The notes: generated by a model from the sequence alone, not told the origin. DNA of 36,637 bases from an uncultured Sutterella sp. (GCA_905206365.1 CAJLHF010000020.1:1-36637), one strand, 5' to 3'; positions 1 to 8,921 are shown, numbered from the stretch's first letter. Numbers and translations are program-made.

Positions 1-59
1 GGTGGGTGGTGTGGGAGGACGGCGCGGGGACATCCCTGCGCCTCCTACCCGATTTCGAG

Positions 60-98
60 CGTGTGCGTCGGAGACGCACACGAAGTGAGCGTTCACTT
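60..98. terminator. Tandem hairpins, possible end of an upstream transcript
   Basis: Two perfect inverted repeats lie back to back. The first has a 10-bp stem (60-69 with 73-82) and a 3-nt loop. The second has a 6-bp stem (83-88 with 93-98) and a 4-nt loop. Neither is followed by a clean T-run, so factor-independent termination is only a guess. They could close a gene left of the window. Confidence 0.4.
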
Positions 99-774
99 GT
101 TCGTTGTTGGCCTGCCTTTTCCTGGTGATCGGTCGGTACGGCACGGATGGAGAGTGTGAGAGGCCGCTCGTAGGAAGAGGCGGGCGGAGCCTGGTGGGTG
201 AAGCGGGAAGCGGGAGGAGGCGGCAGGTAGCCAGAAGAGGGGCGTCGCGCGCGGGAGAGAGTACGAGAGGCGCGAGAGGGATCGGGGGGAGTGATGACGC
301 GATGCGAGGGGGCGCTGCGGGCGCGAAGGGGCGACACCTACGAGCGGCGGCGGTTGCGAAGGGAAGGCGGCGGGCGGAAGGGGCGGGCGCGGGAACGGGA
401 ACGGGGTGCCGAGCTTCGGAAGCCGACGGAGGCGGAAGAAGAGTACGGGTTGGACGCGGCAGCGGGCACCGGGGCGCACAGCGTGGCGGATACGGCAAGG
501 GGATCGCAAGGCGGTGCGGGCGGGCTTCGGGGCCCAGGGTAGGAGTGGTTCGGGCTGAGCGGAGCGCCTCGAGCGGCTTCGTGCGATTTCGCTTTTCCGC
601 GCAGGGGCGGCGGGGTGTTCGCAGGAAGGAAGGGGGTGGACGTCGGGCGCGGGACGGAGTGAGCGAGCGGCTCTTGCGTGAGGGAGGCTTTTCGGGGTGG
701 ACGCGCGGGCGGCGCGGGAGGGGTTCTGTGGCAGGGGCTCAGCTGAGTGCGAAGCAGTGCCGCAGGCGGCCTGC
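99..774. other. G-rich stretch without a recognisable gene
   Basis: About 675 bases carry many runs of G and purine-rich tracts on the plus strand, with very few C or T runs. Long open frames exist on both strands, but their translations are arginine/glycine- or proline/serine-rich and resemble no protein family. They are best explained by base skew. I see no RNA gene here. Confidence 0.5.
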
Positions 775-990
775 ACGTTCTTTCTGGTGGAAGCAGAACT
801 CGTACGTACGAAGAACCACTTCGTCGTCGACGTAGCGACCTCGCAGATCGCGTCTCCCGGAGTGAAGCGCGCGATGCGCTCGAACGCCCGCATGCAGTCG
901 ATCCCGTGGATGGAGGTGCGCTACGTCTACCTCGCGATTCCGGTGAGCGTCTTCTTCATGGCGGTCTTTGCCGTGAAGCAGTTGCGCTAA
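775..990 (+). pseudogene. TRAP transporter small permease (DctQ-like) remnant
   Basis: The frame ending at 990 contains a run typical of the TRAP small permease: a basic loop with 'NHFVVDV', about 13 residues as far as 'VKRAM', then 'SIPWMEVRYVYLAIPV' leading into a last membrane helix and a short basic tail. In intact DctQ proteins (about 160-200 aa) another membrane helix separates these two parts, so an internal deletion is likely as well as loss of the N-terminus. No DctM or DctP gene follows. The assignment rests on pattern recognition of a short stretch. Confidence 0.5.
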
Positions 991-1036
991 ACGGTGAAGG
1001 AAAGGGCGGACGATTCGGCGACGCGGGAGTGACGCG

Positions 1037-1534
1037 TTGAGATTGGGCTGTCTTGTCCGGGACAACGAGACCGTTGCCCGCATGCTCGATCGTACGGGGC
1101 TCTTTGCAAGCGTTTCCACGACGGAGTGCCCGACGCAGTTCGCTCTCGACACGTACGGGCTGCGCGACAACGTTGAAGAGTGCTTCACGGCCGGGAAGAC
1201 GGACCTCACCATGGACGTGTTGTGTGCCCGCTCGACGCACACGATGGAGGGGCGCTTCATCGTTTCCTTCGCGGCGCTCACGCTTCTCTCGGAAACTCGT
1301 CGCCGCATGGCGGCGCCCGAGAGCGTCGTAGAGAAGGACGGCTGGCACAAGAGCCTTGCGGACGAGTACACCCGGACTTCGCTCATGTCGCACATCGCGT
1401 CCGTCAAAGTGATCTGCGACGGGGACGAATGCCGCTTCGCCGAGGTGACGAAGCGGCAACATGAAATCGCAACCCGGATGGATTGTCCCGATCTTTACGC
1501 CGTCGTGCCGAGCTTCTTCTCGACCCCAAGTTGA
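1037..1534 (+). pseudogene. IS1634/IS4-type transposase, C-terminal fragment
   Basis: The frame encodes the end of a DDE transposase. It has a segment of the type 'ALDTYGLRD' followed by 'VEECFTAGKTDL', which is the conserved Y-x(2)-R-D-x-V-E-x(2)-F-x(2)-K signature around the catalytic Glu. A 'MEGRFIVSFAALTLL' helix comes next, as in IS1634-type enzymes. The N-terminal two-thirds with the two catalytic Asp residues is missing and the upstream sequence is the DctQ remnant, so the TTG at 1037 is only where the frame opens. It cannot be an active enzyme. Confidence 0.7.
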
Positions 1535-1643
1535 GACCGTTTCAGTGGGCTACGTGGAATACTGGAAAAATTCGGAATGATAGACAGACGAACTCTTGGG
1601 TATGCACTTAGCATAAGAGCCATAAAAATCCTGAAATTCGCGC

Positions 1644-1671
1644 TACAATGAAAAATCTCTCTACTTGAGAG
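1644..1671 (+). promoter_or_regulatory. Possible -10 box and inverted repeat before the KAP gene
   Basis: TACAAT at 1644-1649 lies about 50 bases before the start of the KAP gene. A 5-bp inverted repeat (1657-1661 with 1667-1671) lies in the leader. I see no convincing -35 box at the right spacing. GAGAGG at 1691-1696 is a good ribosome-binding site five bases before the ATG. Confidence 0.35.
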
Positions 1672-1701
1672 GCAAGAACTTTATTTTACCGAGAGGAACT
1701 T

Positions 1702-3000
1702 ATGCACCAGGAGATTACATTTGATGCCAGGGATGAATTTAACAGACGTCCATTTGCTGAGCGATTGATAGTTCTACTCAAAAATGAAAATAGTCTATTC
1801 CCCATGAGCATCAATGGCGATTGGGGTACTGGCAAAACAGAATTCTGTAAAAAGACTGTTCATCTCATCAATCAAGAACACAACGATTTGTTTGTGGCTG
1901 AATATTTTGATGCATTCTTTGAGGATCGATATAATGATCCACTAACCAGCATTCTCTCAAAACTTTATCTTACATTCGGTAGTGAAGAAGAAAAGAAAAA
2001 GGCCATAACAACAATTGTCAAGGTTGCAGCCACAACTGCAGGTCAGAAATTTATAGAATATTTCTATCCTCAAGTAGGCAAGATCACGGAAGATGTTCTA
2101 TCTGCCATAAAGAAAATTAAAGAACAAACGGCGAAGGAGGCTTTTGAAGCTAGAGCTAATCTTGAGAAAGACTTGAATGCACTAAGAGATCAAATTAAAG
2201 AAGTAGCTGGCGATAAGACGTTTGTGCTGTTCATTGATGAACTTGACCGCTGCAGGCCTGACTACGCATTACATCTCTTAGAGGTTGTAAAGCATGTATT
2301 TAGCATGCCTAAACTAAAAATTATTTTCGTTATCAATTCTGAGCAATTAGTTGAAATAATTAAACATAGTTACGGAAATAACGAACAAGTTGCCAAAAGA
2401 TATTTAGATAAATTTTTCCAGCTCCAAATTAAACTCCCAAATGTAACGCTCACGTCATTCAAAGAAGAACTTCATAATTCCATAACATACTTGAATATGG
2501 AGTTGAATCGATGCGGACTCCTTGATTTTCCTTTCTTTAAGGAGGATATTGGGAAGTGTGTTGGGCGGGAGTGTTATATTCTCCAGCTGCTTAGAGATTT
2601 CGTGAAATCTCAGAATCATTCATTTCGAGATGTCGAGAAGCTTGTAAAATACTTGTATGTATATCTAACATTCGACGAAAGCTTATCTAAAATATATACT
2701 GGTCATAAATTGATATCAATTTATGCATTACTACAGTTTACATTCAATGGGGCTGTCTATCAAAATTATATTAAAAATTCAAATCCTTTTAAGGATCATG
2801 ATGACTGGCTGATCGATCATATTCCTGAAAACAGCACAACAATGCCTGTAAGGCATATCCTATATTCAATCCTCTACACTGAAGATAATGAATTAGTTAA
2901 TCCACTTTTTGGGCCTTGGTCTTCGAATATGGATATGAATGAAAGGCGAAACCTTATGATCAAGGCTTTTCACTCCATTGACAATCTATTGATGCTGTAA
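1702..3000 (+). CDS. KAP-family P-loop NTPase
   Basis: This 432-aa protein has a Walker A motif (GDWGTGKT, residues 39-46) and a Walker B of the KAP type (FVLFIDELDRCRP, near residue 175). A following strand, 'KIIFVINSEQL', fits the fold. KAP NTPases are STAND-like ATPases that often act in anti-phage systems such as Qat or with membrane or toxin partners. I see no KAP membrane insertion between Walker A and B; the intervening stretch (about residues 90-160) is helical and lysine/glutamate-rich. No QatB, QatC or QatD homologue lies next to it, so it is an orphan, or the partner function is in its own C-terminal 200 residues. The gene is clearly AT-rich compared with its flanks and sits between two transposase remnants, which points to horizontal transfer. 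Confidence 0.85.
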   Translation: MHQEITFDARDEFNRRPFAERLIVLLKNENSLFPMSINGDWGTGKTEFCKKTVHLINQEHNDLFVAEYFDAFFEDRYNDPLTSILSKLYLTFGSEEEKKKAITTIVKVAATTAGQKFIEYFYPQVGKITEDVLSAIKKIKEQTAKEAFEARANLEKDLNALRDQIKEVAGDKTFVLFIDELDRCRPDYALHLLEVVKHVFSMPKLKIIFVINSEQLVEIIKHSYGNNEQVAKRYLDKFFQLQIKLPNVTLTSFKEELHNSITYLNMELNRCGLLDFPFFKEDIGKCVGRECYILQLLRDFVKSQNHSFRDVEKLVKYLYVYLTFDESLSKIYTGHKLISIYALLQFTFNGAVYQNYIKNSNPFKDHDDWLIDHIPENSTTMPVRHILYSILYTEDNELVNPLFGPWSSNMDMNERRNLMIKAFHSIDNLLML

Positions 3001-3112
3001 GTGCTTGTGCGAATATGCTCGCTTCAAAAGAGGGCTTTTTTCGAGGATGTCAGAAATTTTGGGTCTGTGAGATAATCGGAGCTCGTCCACTGGGTGCATC
3101 CAATGAACATGA

Positions 3113-3298
3113 CTACGAAAGAATCCCACTGACCCGCTCGATCTACACATCGAGCAGTACGTTTCCGAGCTTCAGGCCTCGGGCCGCCCTATGGGCGCCG
3201 AAGGTTTCTCTGAGGCCGTACGTATATTATCCAAGCGCATCGAAGCCATGCTGCAGGGAGAAATGGATGCCCATCTCGCCTGTGTTCCGTCAATAAGA
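3113..3298 (+). pseudogene. IS256-family (mutator) transposase, N-terminal fragment
   Basis: The frame reads through 'LSKRIEAMLQGEMDAHLA', which matches the conserved N-terminal 'LxEGEMdxHLG' region of IS256-type transposases. After 'HLA' the sequence loses all similarity. Upstream, an ATG at 3103 opens a frame that runs eight further codons to a stop at 3130; a one-base shift would join it to the matching frame. The catalytic DDE domain is absent, so this is a dead remnant. Confidence 0.65.
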
Positions 3299-3743
3299 AT
3301 CCCGCCACGCCGGCGCGAAGCCCGGCGTCCCAGTTGCGCTACCAATTGTCGGGGCTGCGACACTCTGCCTTCGTGGTAGCGTGGCCGATTCCCAGATGTT
3401 GTTCGGAGAAAAGCAAAAGGGTTACTGCGCGGGCAGGGACCGTGAACAAGCCAAGGGAAGCCGAGAAGCAGAGAGGGGCAGACGGGCGCTACGGGCACGT
3501 GTTCTCCATGCCCTTCATGCTCGCACGAAGCAATCGCCCGCAGCGGTTGGGACGAATGACTTCGGGATATTGGCAATCCGGATCACACGGCTTGTGTCTT
3601 ATGCCCGTCTGAGACTGTGCACCCCCAAAGAGTATTTCCGCGCGGACAGAATTGCCGCGTCGTTTCGTTGCCTGCATCAAGTAGAACTGGGAAACGCAGG
3701 CAATTTTTGTGAGAAAAATAGAACTTGATCTTCATCATCAAGA
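3299..3743. other. Gap without a recognisable gene
   Basis: About 445 bases of GC-rich sequence follow the IS256 remnant and become AT-rich near 3,700. Short open frames occur on both strands but none resembles a known family or has a good ribosome-binding site. This is probably decayed insertion-sequence material. Confidence 0.4.
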
Positions 3744-4649
3744 TTATTTCTTTCGCTCATTTTCTTGATGAAAATATGCAATTGTTTTTGAAATTATATC
3801 CTCCTTTTTGTGTTGCTCTTTTTTATTTAGTTCATAAAACCAGTCCGGAATGAGATAGCAACTCTCTCGGTTTTCTCTAATCTTGCATTGCAGTCTAATT
3901 AGGTCATTTTTAGAGGGTTGGCATCCATCTTCTGAGCGTCTACATTCAAAGTATTCACAAAGACTTTCGATTTTTTGCAAACGACTAATGTTTTCGATAA
4001 TCTGTCTACAGGCGGAATAGACGTGTTCTCCAATTGATAGCAAACATGATAATGTCGAAATTACTTTTACTGCACTTGGATTGAAATAAAGCAATGAAGC
4101 CAATGTCACAGAAGTGATGAAAATAAAAATCCATATCTGGAAATGGATATAAGACTGGCGTAACTCGCGCTCCCATCGCACATTTTCTCGTTGGCAATAA
4201 AAAATTTGGGTTGTAATGGGTAATGAGCTACAAACGTTATACCAATTTCCAACATCAGTTTTGTTATCCGGAATAATGTTACTTATTGAATTGGCGAGAT
4301 CAGACTTATTTGGTAATTCTCCCCACTCTTCTTTTGTTCCGCCAATAGCCGACGAAAATAGTGTGACATCAAAATACTGCTGTATCGAAGCTGCATGTTT
4401 CTGAAGAGATGAGATTTGCTTATCGGAGTGCTTATTGTAAATAAGCAGGCCTACAGCAAGAAGACTGGCTATGGCGGACAATAGATCGGATTCATTTGTT
4501 GTTGAGTAAATCGAAAAGATCGTAAACAAAATAATGAATATTAGCTTTTTACTGCCCGCTTTTTTTGCTCGTGAGTACTCGCTTTTTTGAGCTATAAGAC
4601 ATTGGAGTAAAAATGGGTCGTTTTGCGTGGTGAGAATTTTGTCATCCAT
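3744..4649 (-). CDS. S-4TM family pore-forming effector of CBASS
   Basis: From the ATG at 4649 the product has 301 residues. It begins with 'DPFLLQCLIAQKSEYSRAKK', followed by two hydrophobic segments (about residues 36-51 and 56-72). A soluble middle part contains 'QQYFDVTLF' and 'CQRENVRWERELR', and two more membrane segments follow (about 168-188 and 193-211). This order and these motifs match the SMODS-associated 4TM effector family. Family knowledge suggests it is gated by the cyclic nucleotide made by its partner and disrupts the inner membrane, aborting infection. The start overlaps the last eight bases of the CD-NTase gene, so translation is probably coupled; a longer reading from 4754 lies wholly inside that gene and is unlikely. 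The gene is AT-rich, like its partner. Confidence 0.85.
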   Translation of the reverse strand: MDDKILTTQNDPFLLQCLIAQKSEYSRAKKAGSKKLIFIILFTIFSIYSTTNESDLLSAIASLLAVGLLIYNKHSDKQISSLQKHAASIQQYFDVTLFSSAIGGTKEEWGELPNKSDLANSISNIIPDNKTDVGNWYNVCSSLPITTQIFYCQRENVRWERELRQSYIHFQIWIFIFITSVTLASLLYFNPSAVKVISTLSCLLSIGEHVYSACRQIIENISRLQKIESLCEYFECRRSEDGCQPSKNDLIRLQCKIRENRESCYLIPDWFYELNKKEQHKKEDIISKTIAYFHQENERKK

Positions 4650-5646
4650 ACTGTGGAAAGTCTTGTCCGAAAATTGTTCGCCAGATGTTAATTGCCGATT
4701 CGTGGTTGCCCGAGCGCTCATACTCGCAGGCCTTAAATGCCTTTTGGAGGTCATTTGATGCTTTACAACTTAATTCCAGTATCACAGCCGGATCAAGAGA
4801 ATTGATGTTGCCTTGTATTTCCTTCATATCATCAACAGGATCTGAAATATGAGTTGCAATATAGTTCAGAGCTCCCATGAAGCGATAGATCAAATTTGGA
4901 TGTAATTTTGTTTGAGAATCCGCAAAGTTTATAACCATTGTTTCAAGCAAATAGGATGGAATTGTTTTTGTTTTCTTTACCATATTCCATTTTTTGCATA
5001 TGCGAACTAAATCTAAAACTAGATGGTCTTTGGCCTGGTTTGCTCTTGTGACAGACTCCCGATCAACATCTGGAGCTGTTTTTTTCCAGTTTCCTTTTCC
5101 GTTGGGGATTAAGTAGTACGATTTTTTATTGGGTTCTGGCTTAGTGCGGAAGCAAGGGACCACATCAAAAGACCATACCTTTGATTTTAGATTTAATCGA
5201 ATGGCTTCGCCGTTTCTTTGGATCTCGGATCGTGAATATTCTCTTACGGATTCAAGTTTTTTCTTGAATTTATTAGAGACTTTTGTGCTATTGAGCGTGC
5301 CGTCTTCATTTGTGCATTGCTTTTGGGCTTTGTCGGTTGTGCTTGCGTAGATTCTAACATTATGCCAAGGATCCGATAATTTATATGTTGCGTTATTGCC
5401 GTTGATGCCAACCATTAAGTCAATATCATCAAGCTCCCGGCATTTCGTCTTTCTCGCAAAAGACCCAAAGTTAATATTAAATTCCTTGCATAAATCAAAG
5501 AAGTCATCATCAGCTTTAAATTCATTGATGTTTTCCAGAAGATTCTGACGACTAATTTTTGCGGCAGTTGAAACATCGGGGTCGATGTTTACATGATCTC
5601 TCATGAATTCTTGAAATGCTAGAAAGACTGTTTTAGCCAATTTCAC
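4642..5646 (-). CDS. CD-NTase (SMODS nucleotidyltransferase) of CBASS
   Basis: The enzyme is predicted to make a cyclic oligonucleotide alarm signal after phage infection. It shows the nucleotidyltransferase signature: 'GSFARKTK' (GS at about residues 61-62), 'DDIDLMV' with the paired catalytic Asp (about 74 and 76), and a third Asp in 'WSFDVVPCF' (about 161). I choose the GTG at 5646 (334 aa) because the protein then starts with the helix 'VKLAKTVFLAFQEFMRDHV', where family members start. AGGAG lies just before it, only three bases away, so the TTG at 5640 (spacing nine) is an alternative. The frame stays open to 5850, but that extension is GC-rich and not protein-like. No Cap2, Cap3 or HORMA/TRIP13 genes are adjacent, so this is a minimal two-gene (type I-like) CBASS. 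Confidence 0.88.
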   Translation of the reverse strand: MKLAKTVFLAFQEFMRDHVNIDPDVSTAAKISRQNLLENINEFKADDDFFDLCKEFNINFGSFARKTKCRELDDIDLMVGINGNNATYKLSDPWHNVRIYASTTDKAQKQCTNEDGTLNSTKVSNKFKKKLESVREYSRSEIQRNGEAIRLNLKSKVWSFDVVPCFRTKPEPNKKSYYLIPNGKGNWKKTAPDVDRESVTRANQAKDHLVLDLVRICKKWNMVKKTKTIPSYLLETMVINFADSQTKLHPNLIYRFMGALNYIATHISDPVDDMKEIQGNINSLDPAVILELSCKASNDLQKAFKACEYERSGNHESAINIWRTIFGQDFPQYG

Positions 5647-6104
5647 TTTCTCCTGCGATTGTAGGTTTTCATTGAGGGTATAAGGATAAGCGGTTGATCC
5701 CTTCGCTGAGATGTTACGAGGGGGCCGAAAAGATCGTGACGGGAACATCCATGAATTCATGGTCTGGGACGAGGAATCCGGTTTTACCGCTTGCTCCCCG
5801 CACCGAGCTCGACGCGTTCTGAGTATTGTAGCCCGCGAATCGCATTGCATCCCGGCTCAAGAGGCGGTCGGCCTCACGTGCTACTGGTCCGCACGCCTCG
5901 GTCCTTCGATTTTCTGGCGCCTCTGTTGGTTACGAACCGCGCTCGATCGAAAACTTTTGAGTATCGCCCGGAGAACAATGACTGCCCTCCGAGCCGACGC
6001 AACGGCTATTGAACCCCGTAGCCCGTCGCCCATCACCAACCCGCCAACCCCCTGCGCTACACTTTCCCGCACCCCGACCGCCTCCCATCGCACTCTTCCC
6101 GCCC
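5647..6104. other. Junction between AT-rich CBASS block and GC-rich background
   Basis: Base composition switches from AT-rich to GC-rich near 5,700, immediately upstream of the CD-NTase. No recognisable gene, transposase or RNA is visible. The switch probably marks one edge of the acquired CBASS segment. I found no flanking direct repeat. Confidence 0.4.
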
Positions 6105-6749
6105 ATGCTCCTCGATCACCTCTACGCCACCCCCTACATCACAACCGCGGGCGACCGCACGAGCAACCTGCTCGGGTGGCGTCGCATGCGAACGGCCTGG
6201 CAGCGCCGGTTCTTCCCCATGTTCACGGTCCTCACGTGGTCGCGCGATCTGGCGGAAATGTCGCTTGCGATGCGCGTCGCGGCCTGCGACTGCAATCGAT
6301 CGGTCGACCTGGAGGTCCTCCGCGACCTGGAGGTGCTCTTCGGCCTGGCAAGCCTCGAAGCGCCGGACCTGGACCAAACGGGAAACCCCCTCGGAATTTC
6401 CCGGACGCATCCGTAACTTCCGCGAAGTGCACAAAGGCCGACCGCTCTCAGTCTCGGATCCCTACCGCACGAACCTCAGTTACGGGCCGGACCCCACCAC
6501 GGGAGCGCCCTGCGAGGTTTCGGCCTCATCGGTGTCAACCGCCGCCCCGTGCTCGAAGACGAGCTCCGCGCCCCGATGCTCCCGTCGAAAGAGGATCGCG
6601 AGTAGTTTGCGGACGTCGTGCCGTTGCTTGGGCTCCCGACAGACCCCGGGCCTCAGACGCTCCAGCCTCGCGTCGTCCCGGCTGGATTTCCGGTGTCGCT
6701 CGTTCGTCGGAAGGCCCGAAGCCGCATTACGTCATGTCCTCCTTCCTGA
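6105..6749 (+). pseudogene. Decayed gene of unknown function with frameshifts and an internal stop
   Basis: One frame from the ATG at 6105 reads as ordinary protein ('DLEVLRDLEVLFGLASLEAP') until a stop at 6414-6416. From about 6,400 the +1 frame becomes protein-like ('NFREVHKGRPLSVSDPYRTN'). From about 6,510 the first frame resumes ('GFGLIGVNRRPVLEDELRAP'). A TAG at 6603 is followed in frame by 'FADVVPLLGLPTDP', ending at 6749. The pattern fits a single gene of about 210 codons damaged by two compensating frameshifts and an amber codon. I do not recognise the family. Alternatively these are chance open frames in GC-rich DNA. Confidence 0.4.
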
Positions 6750-6999
6750 AACCGTCCAGGTTTCTACCAAGAGGCGCTTTTCAATCGGCGGGCCTATGAT
6801 TTACAAATCCGACTAGGGAGGAGCAAGAAGCCTCTCCCCTCAACGTTTGCCGTCGCCGGATGAAAGGATCGCCCCCAATACGAACTTTCTCAACCGAGCT
6901 GCGGCACTCGAAAGGCGCAGCCGGCTCAGACGTTCTCCGGTGAACGGGTCAACGATCCCCGAACGAATCACCTCGTCAGACCCCAAGGAGAACCCCAAC

Positions 7000-8526
7000 A
7001 TGACGACTCGACGCCGTCTCCTTCGAAACATCATTGCGGCCGGTGCGGGCAGCGCCGCTCTCGGCCTCTCCGCCGCTTCGGGCGCAAAGGAAAACGCTCA
7101 AGCCGCTCCGTGCGGCGTTCCGCACTGGGACGAAACCTTCGACGTGATCGTCGTGGGCTCGGGCGCCGCCGGCATGACCGCCGCGGTTCGTTGCCGGTCG
7201 CTCGGCATCAAGCGTGTGGTCGTCATCGAAAAGCTTCCCGTCCAGGGCGGCAACTCGTCGATTGCCGTCGGCGACATCTGCGCCGTCGAGAGCCCCATCA
7301 CGCGCAAAGCGGGCGTCAAAGACAGCGTCGAGCAGTTCGTTGCGGACTTCACGCGCGCGGGCGAAGGCTACAACCACAAGCCCTTGACGCGTGCCGTGGC
7401 CGAACAGTCGGGAAAGTCGATCGAGTGGCTCATCTCGGAGGGCTGCCGGTTTTCCGACGAGCTGATGAAGCACCAGGGGCACTCGGCCTTCCGCATCCAT
7501 CACCCCGTCGGCGGGTGCGGGCAGGGGGTTCTGAAACCTCTTCGCAAAGCGTTCCTCGAGAAGTACGCGGGCGACATCCGCATCCGCACGAAGATGGACG
7601 CCATCGTCAAGGACGAAACCGGGCGCGTCGTCGGGCTCAAGGTCAGGGAACACTACGACTTCGACCCGACGCTCGAGAGCGACGACCTTGAAAACACCTC
7701 GGGCGTCGTGAAGTACTACCGTGCGGAAAAGGGCGTCGTTCTCGCCTTCGGGGGCTACGCGCGAGATCCGAAGTGGCGTCGTGAAGACTTTCCGCTCTTC
7801 AACCCGCAAATGGTCGAGATGGCAAGTCTCGGCGCAACGGGCGGAGGGCTGCGCGCAGCTTTCGCTGCGGGTGCCCGCCCTTTCGGCATGAGCTTCATGC
7901 GGTACGGCTTTGACCTGGCGGGCGGCGACTGCCGCTTCACGATCCTCCTTCACCCCGAAACGGGGAAGCGCTTCATGGACGAGTCGCTCCCGCGCGACCC
8001 GCTCGCCAACGCAGCGCTCGAAATCGCCGAAGCGACGGGGCGCTTCCCGGTCGCGATCGTCGACTCCGAGACGCTCACCCACTTCGAAGACCCCAACCGA
8101 ACAAAGCGGCAGCTCAAACTCGGGTCGCTTCGCGAATACGCGTCGCTTGAGGCGCTTTGCGAAGCGGAAAAGCTCCCCGTCAACGAAGTGCGCAAGACGG
8201 TCGACGCCTACAACGCCGCCGTCGCCGCGAAGAAGGACGGGGAATTCGACAAAGACTTTGCGAAGGCCGAATTCATGACTTGCGCGAAAGCGCCTTTCTA
8301 CGCCTCGGCGCTCATTCCGAGAGCCAACAACACGGTGGGCGGCATGCTTGTGACGCCCAAGGCGGAAGTGGTTTCCGTCACGGACGGGAAGCCGATTCCG
8401 GGGCTCTATGCCGCCGGCGAGTGCGCGAGCGGCGTTCACGGCAAAGCGTCGCTTCCGTCCGCCTCGATCGTTGTCGGGATCACCTTCGGGATGATCGCCG
8501 CTCGGGAAATCGCGGCCAAAGCATGA
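7000..8526 (+). CDS. TAT-exported FAD-dependent reductase, flavocytochrome c type (fumarate reductase family)
   Basis: The 508-aa protein starts at the ATG at 7000, nine bases after AAGGAG. It begins with a twin-arginine signal ('TRRRLLRN' plus a hydrophobic stretch), then an FAD-binding Rossmann motif ('VIVVGSGAAG', residues 49-58). 'HHPVGGCGQG' and 'MDESLPRD' match the substrate His and catalytic Arg regions of periplasmic fumarate reductases (His365 and Arg402 in Shewanella Fcc3). Two other binding residues differ. The usual HHTMGG is 'NNTVGG' (residues 443-448), and the usual HGxxRLGGN is 'HGKASLPSA' (480-488), so the equivalents of His504 and Arg544 are missing. The substrate is therefore probably not fumarate. 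The heme domain is a separate gene next door. Electrons would reach it from the quinone pool via a cytochrome. Confidence 0.9.
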   Translation: MTTRRRLLRNIIAAGAGSAALGLSAASGAKENAQAAPCGVPHWDETFDVIVVGSGAAGMTAAVRCRSLGIKRVVVIEKLPVQGGNSSIAVGDICAVESPITRKAGVKDSVEQFVADFTRAGEGYNHKPLTRAVAEQSGKSIEWLISEGCRFSDELMKHQGHSAFRIHHPVGGCGQGVLKPLRKAFLEKYAGDIRIRTKMDAIVKDETGRVVGLKVREHYDFDPTLESDDLENTSGVVKYYRAEKGVVLAFGGYARDPKWRREDFPLFNPQMVEMASLGATGGGLRAAFAAGARPFGMSFMRYGFDLAGGDCRFTILLHPETGKRFMDESLPRDPLANAALEIAEATGRFPVAIVDSETLTHFEDPNRTKRQLKLGSLREYASLEALCEAEKLPVNEVRKTVDAYNAAVAAKKDGEFDKDFAKAEFMTCAKAPFYASALIPRANNTVGGMLVTPKAEVVSVTDGKPIPGLYAAGECASGVHGKASLPSASIVVGITFGMIAAREIAAKA

Positions 8527-8558
8527 CATCCAACCCGACACGACAAGAGGAAAAAATC

Positions 8559-8921
8559 ATGTCCGTTTTCCGAACCACGGTGAAAAGTCTCGTCGTTTCG
8601 GCCGCCGCTTTCCTTCTCGGAACGGCGGCGGTCGCCCAGTCGGCGAACACCGGCGAAGTGCTCCCGCAAGCCCACAAGTCGCTCGATTGCGCAAGCTGTC
8701 ACGGCACCGATACGACGAACATTCCGTCCAACGACGCCTGCCTGAAGTGCCACGGCCCCATGGAGAAGCTGATCGCATCGACCGGGAAGTACGCACTCAA
8801 TCCCCATAACTCGCCGCACTGGGGCGAAAGCGTTCCTTGCGGTACTTGCCACAAGCAACACTCGCAGCCGAAGGTCTACTGCGAGGCCTGCCACACGAAC
8901 CAAAATTACCGCGCTCGTTAA
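8559..8921 (+). CDS. Periplasmic tetraheme cytochrome c
   Basis: The 120-aa protein has a Sec signal peptide (about residues 1-26, ending 'TAAVAQ') and four CxxCH heme motifs: CASCH, CLKCH, CGTCH and CEACH. It resembles the N-terminal cytochrome domain of Shewanella flavocytochrome c, here encoded separately 32 bases after the flavoprotein gene. It probably hands electrons to that flavoprotein in the periplasm. AGAGG at 8546-8550, eight bases before the ATG, supports the start. Extra His residues in the mature part could serve as distal heme ligands. Confidence 0.93.
   Translation: MSVFRTTVKSLVVSAAAFLLGTAAVAQSANTGEVLPQAHKSLDCASCHGTDTTNIPSNDACLKCHGPMEKLIASTGKYALNPHNSPHWGESVPCGTCHKQHSQPKVYCEACHTNQNYRAR

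Noticed and set aside
93..893. Overlapping open frames of 240-266 codons on both strands
   Set aside because: Low-complexity Arg/Gly or Pro/Ser/Arg translations; explained by the G-rich skew.
5711..6799. 362-codon plus-strand open frame
   Set aside because: It spans a composition boundary and reads Pro/Arg-rich; the protein-like pieces in this area lie in the other frames (see the decayed gene at 6105).
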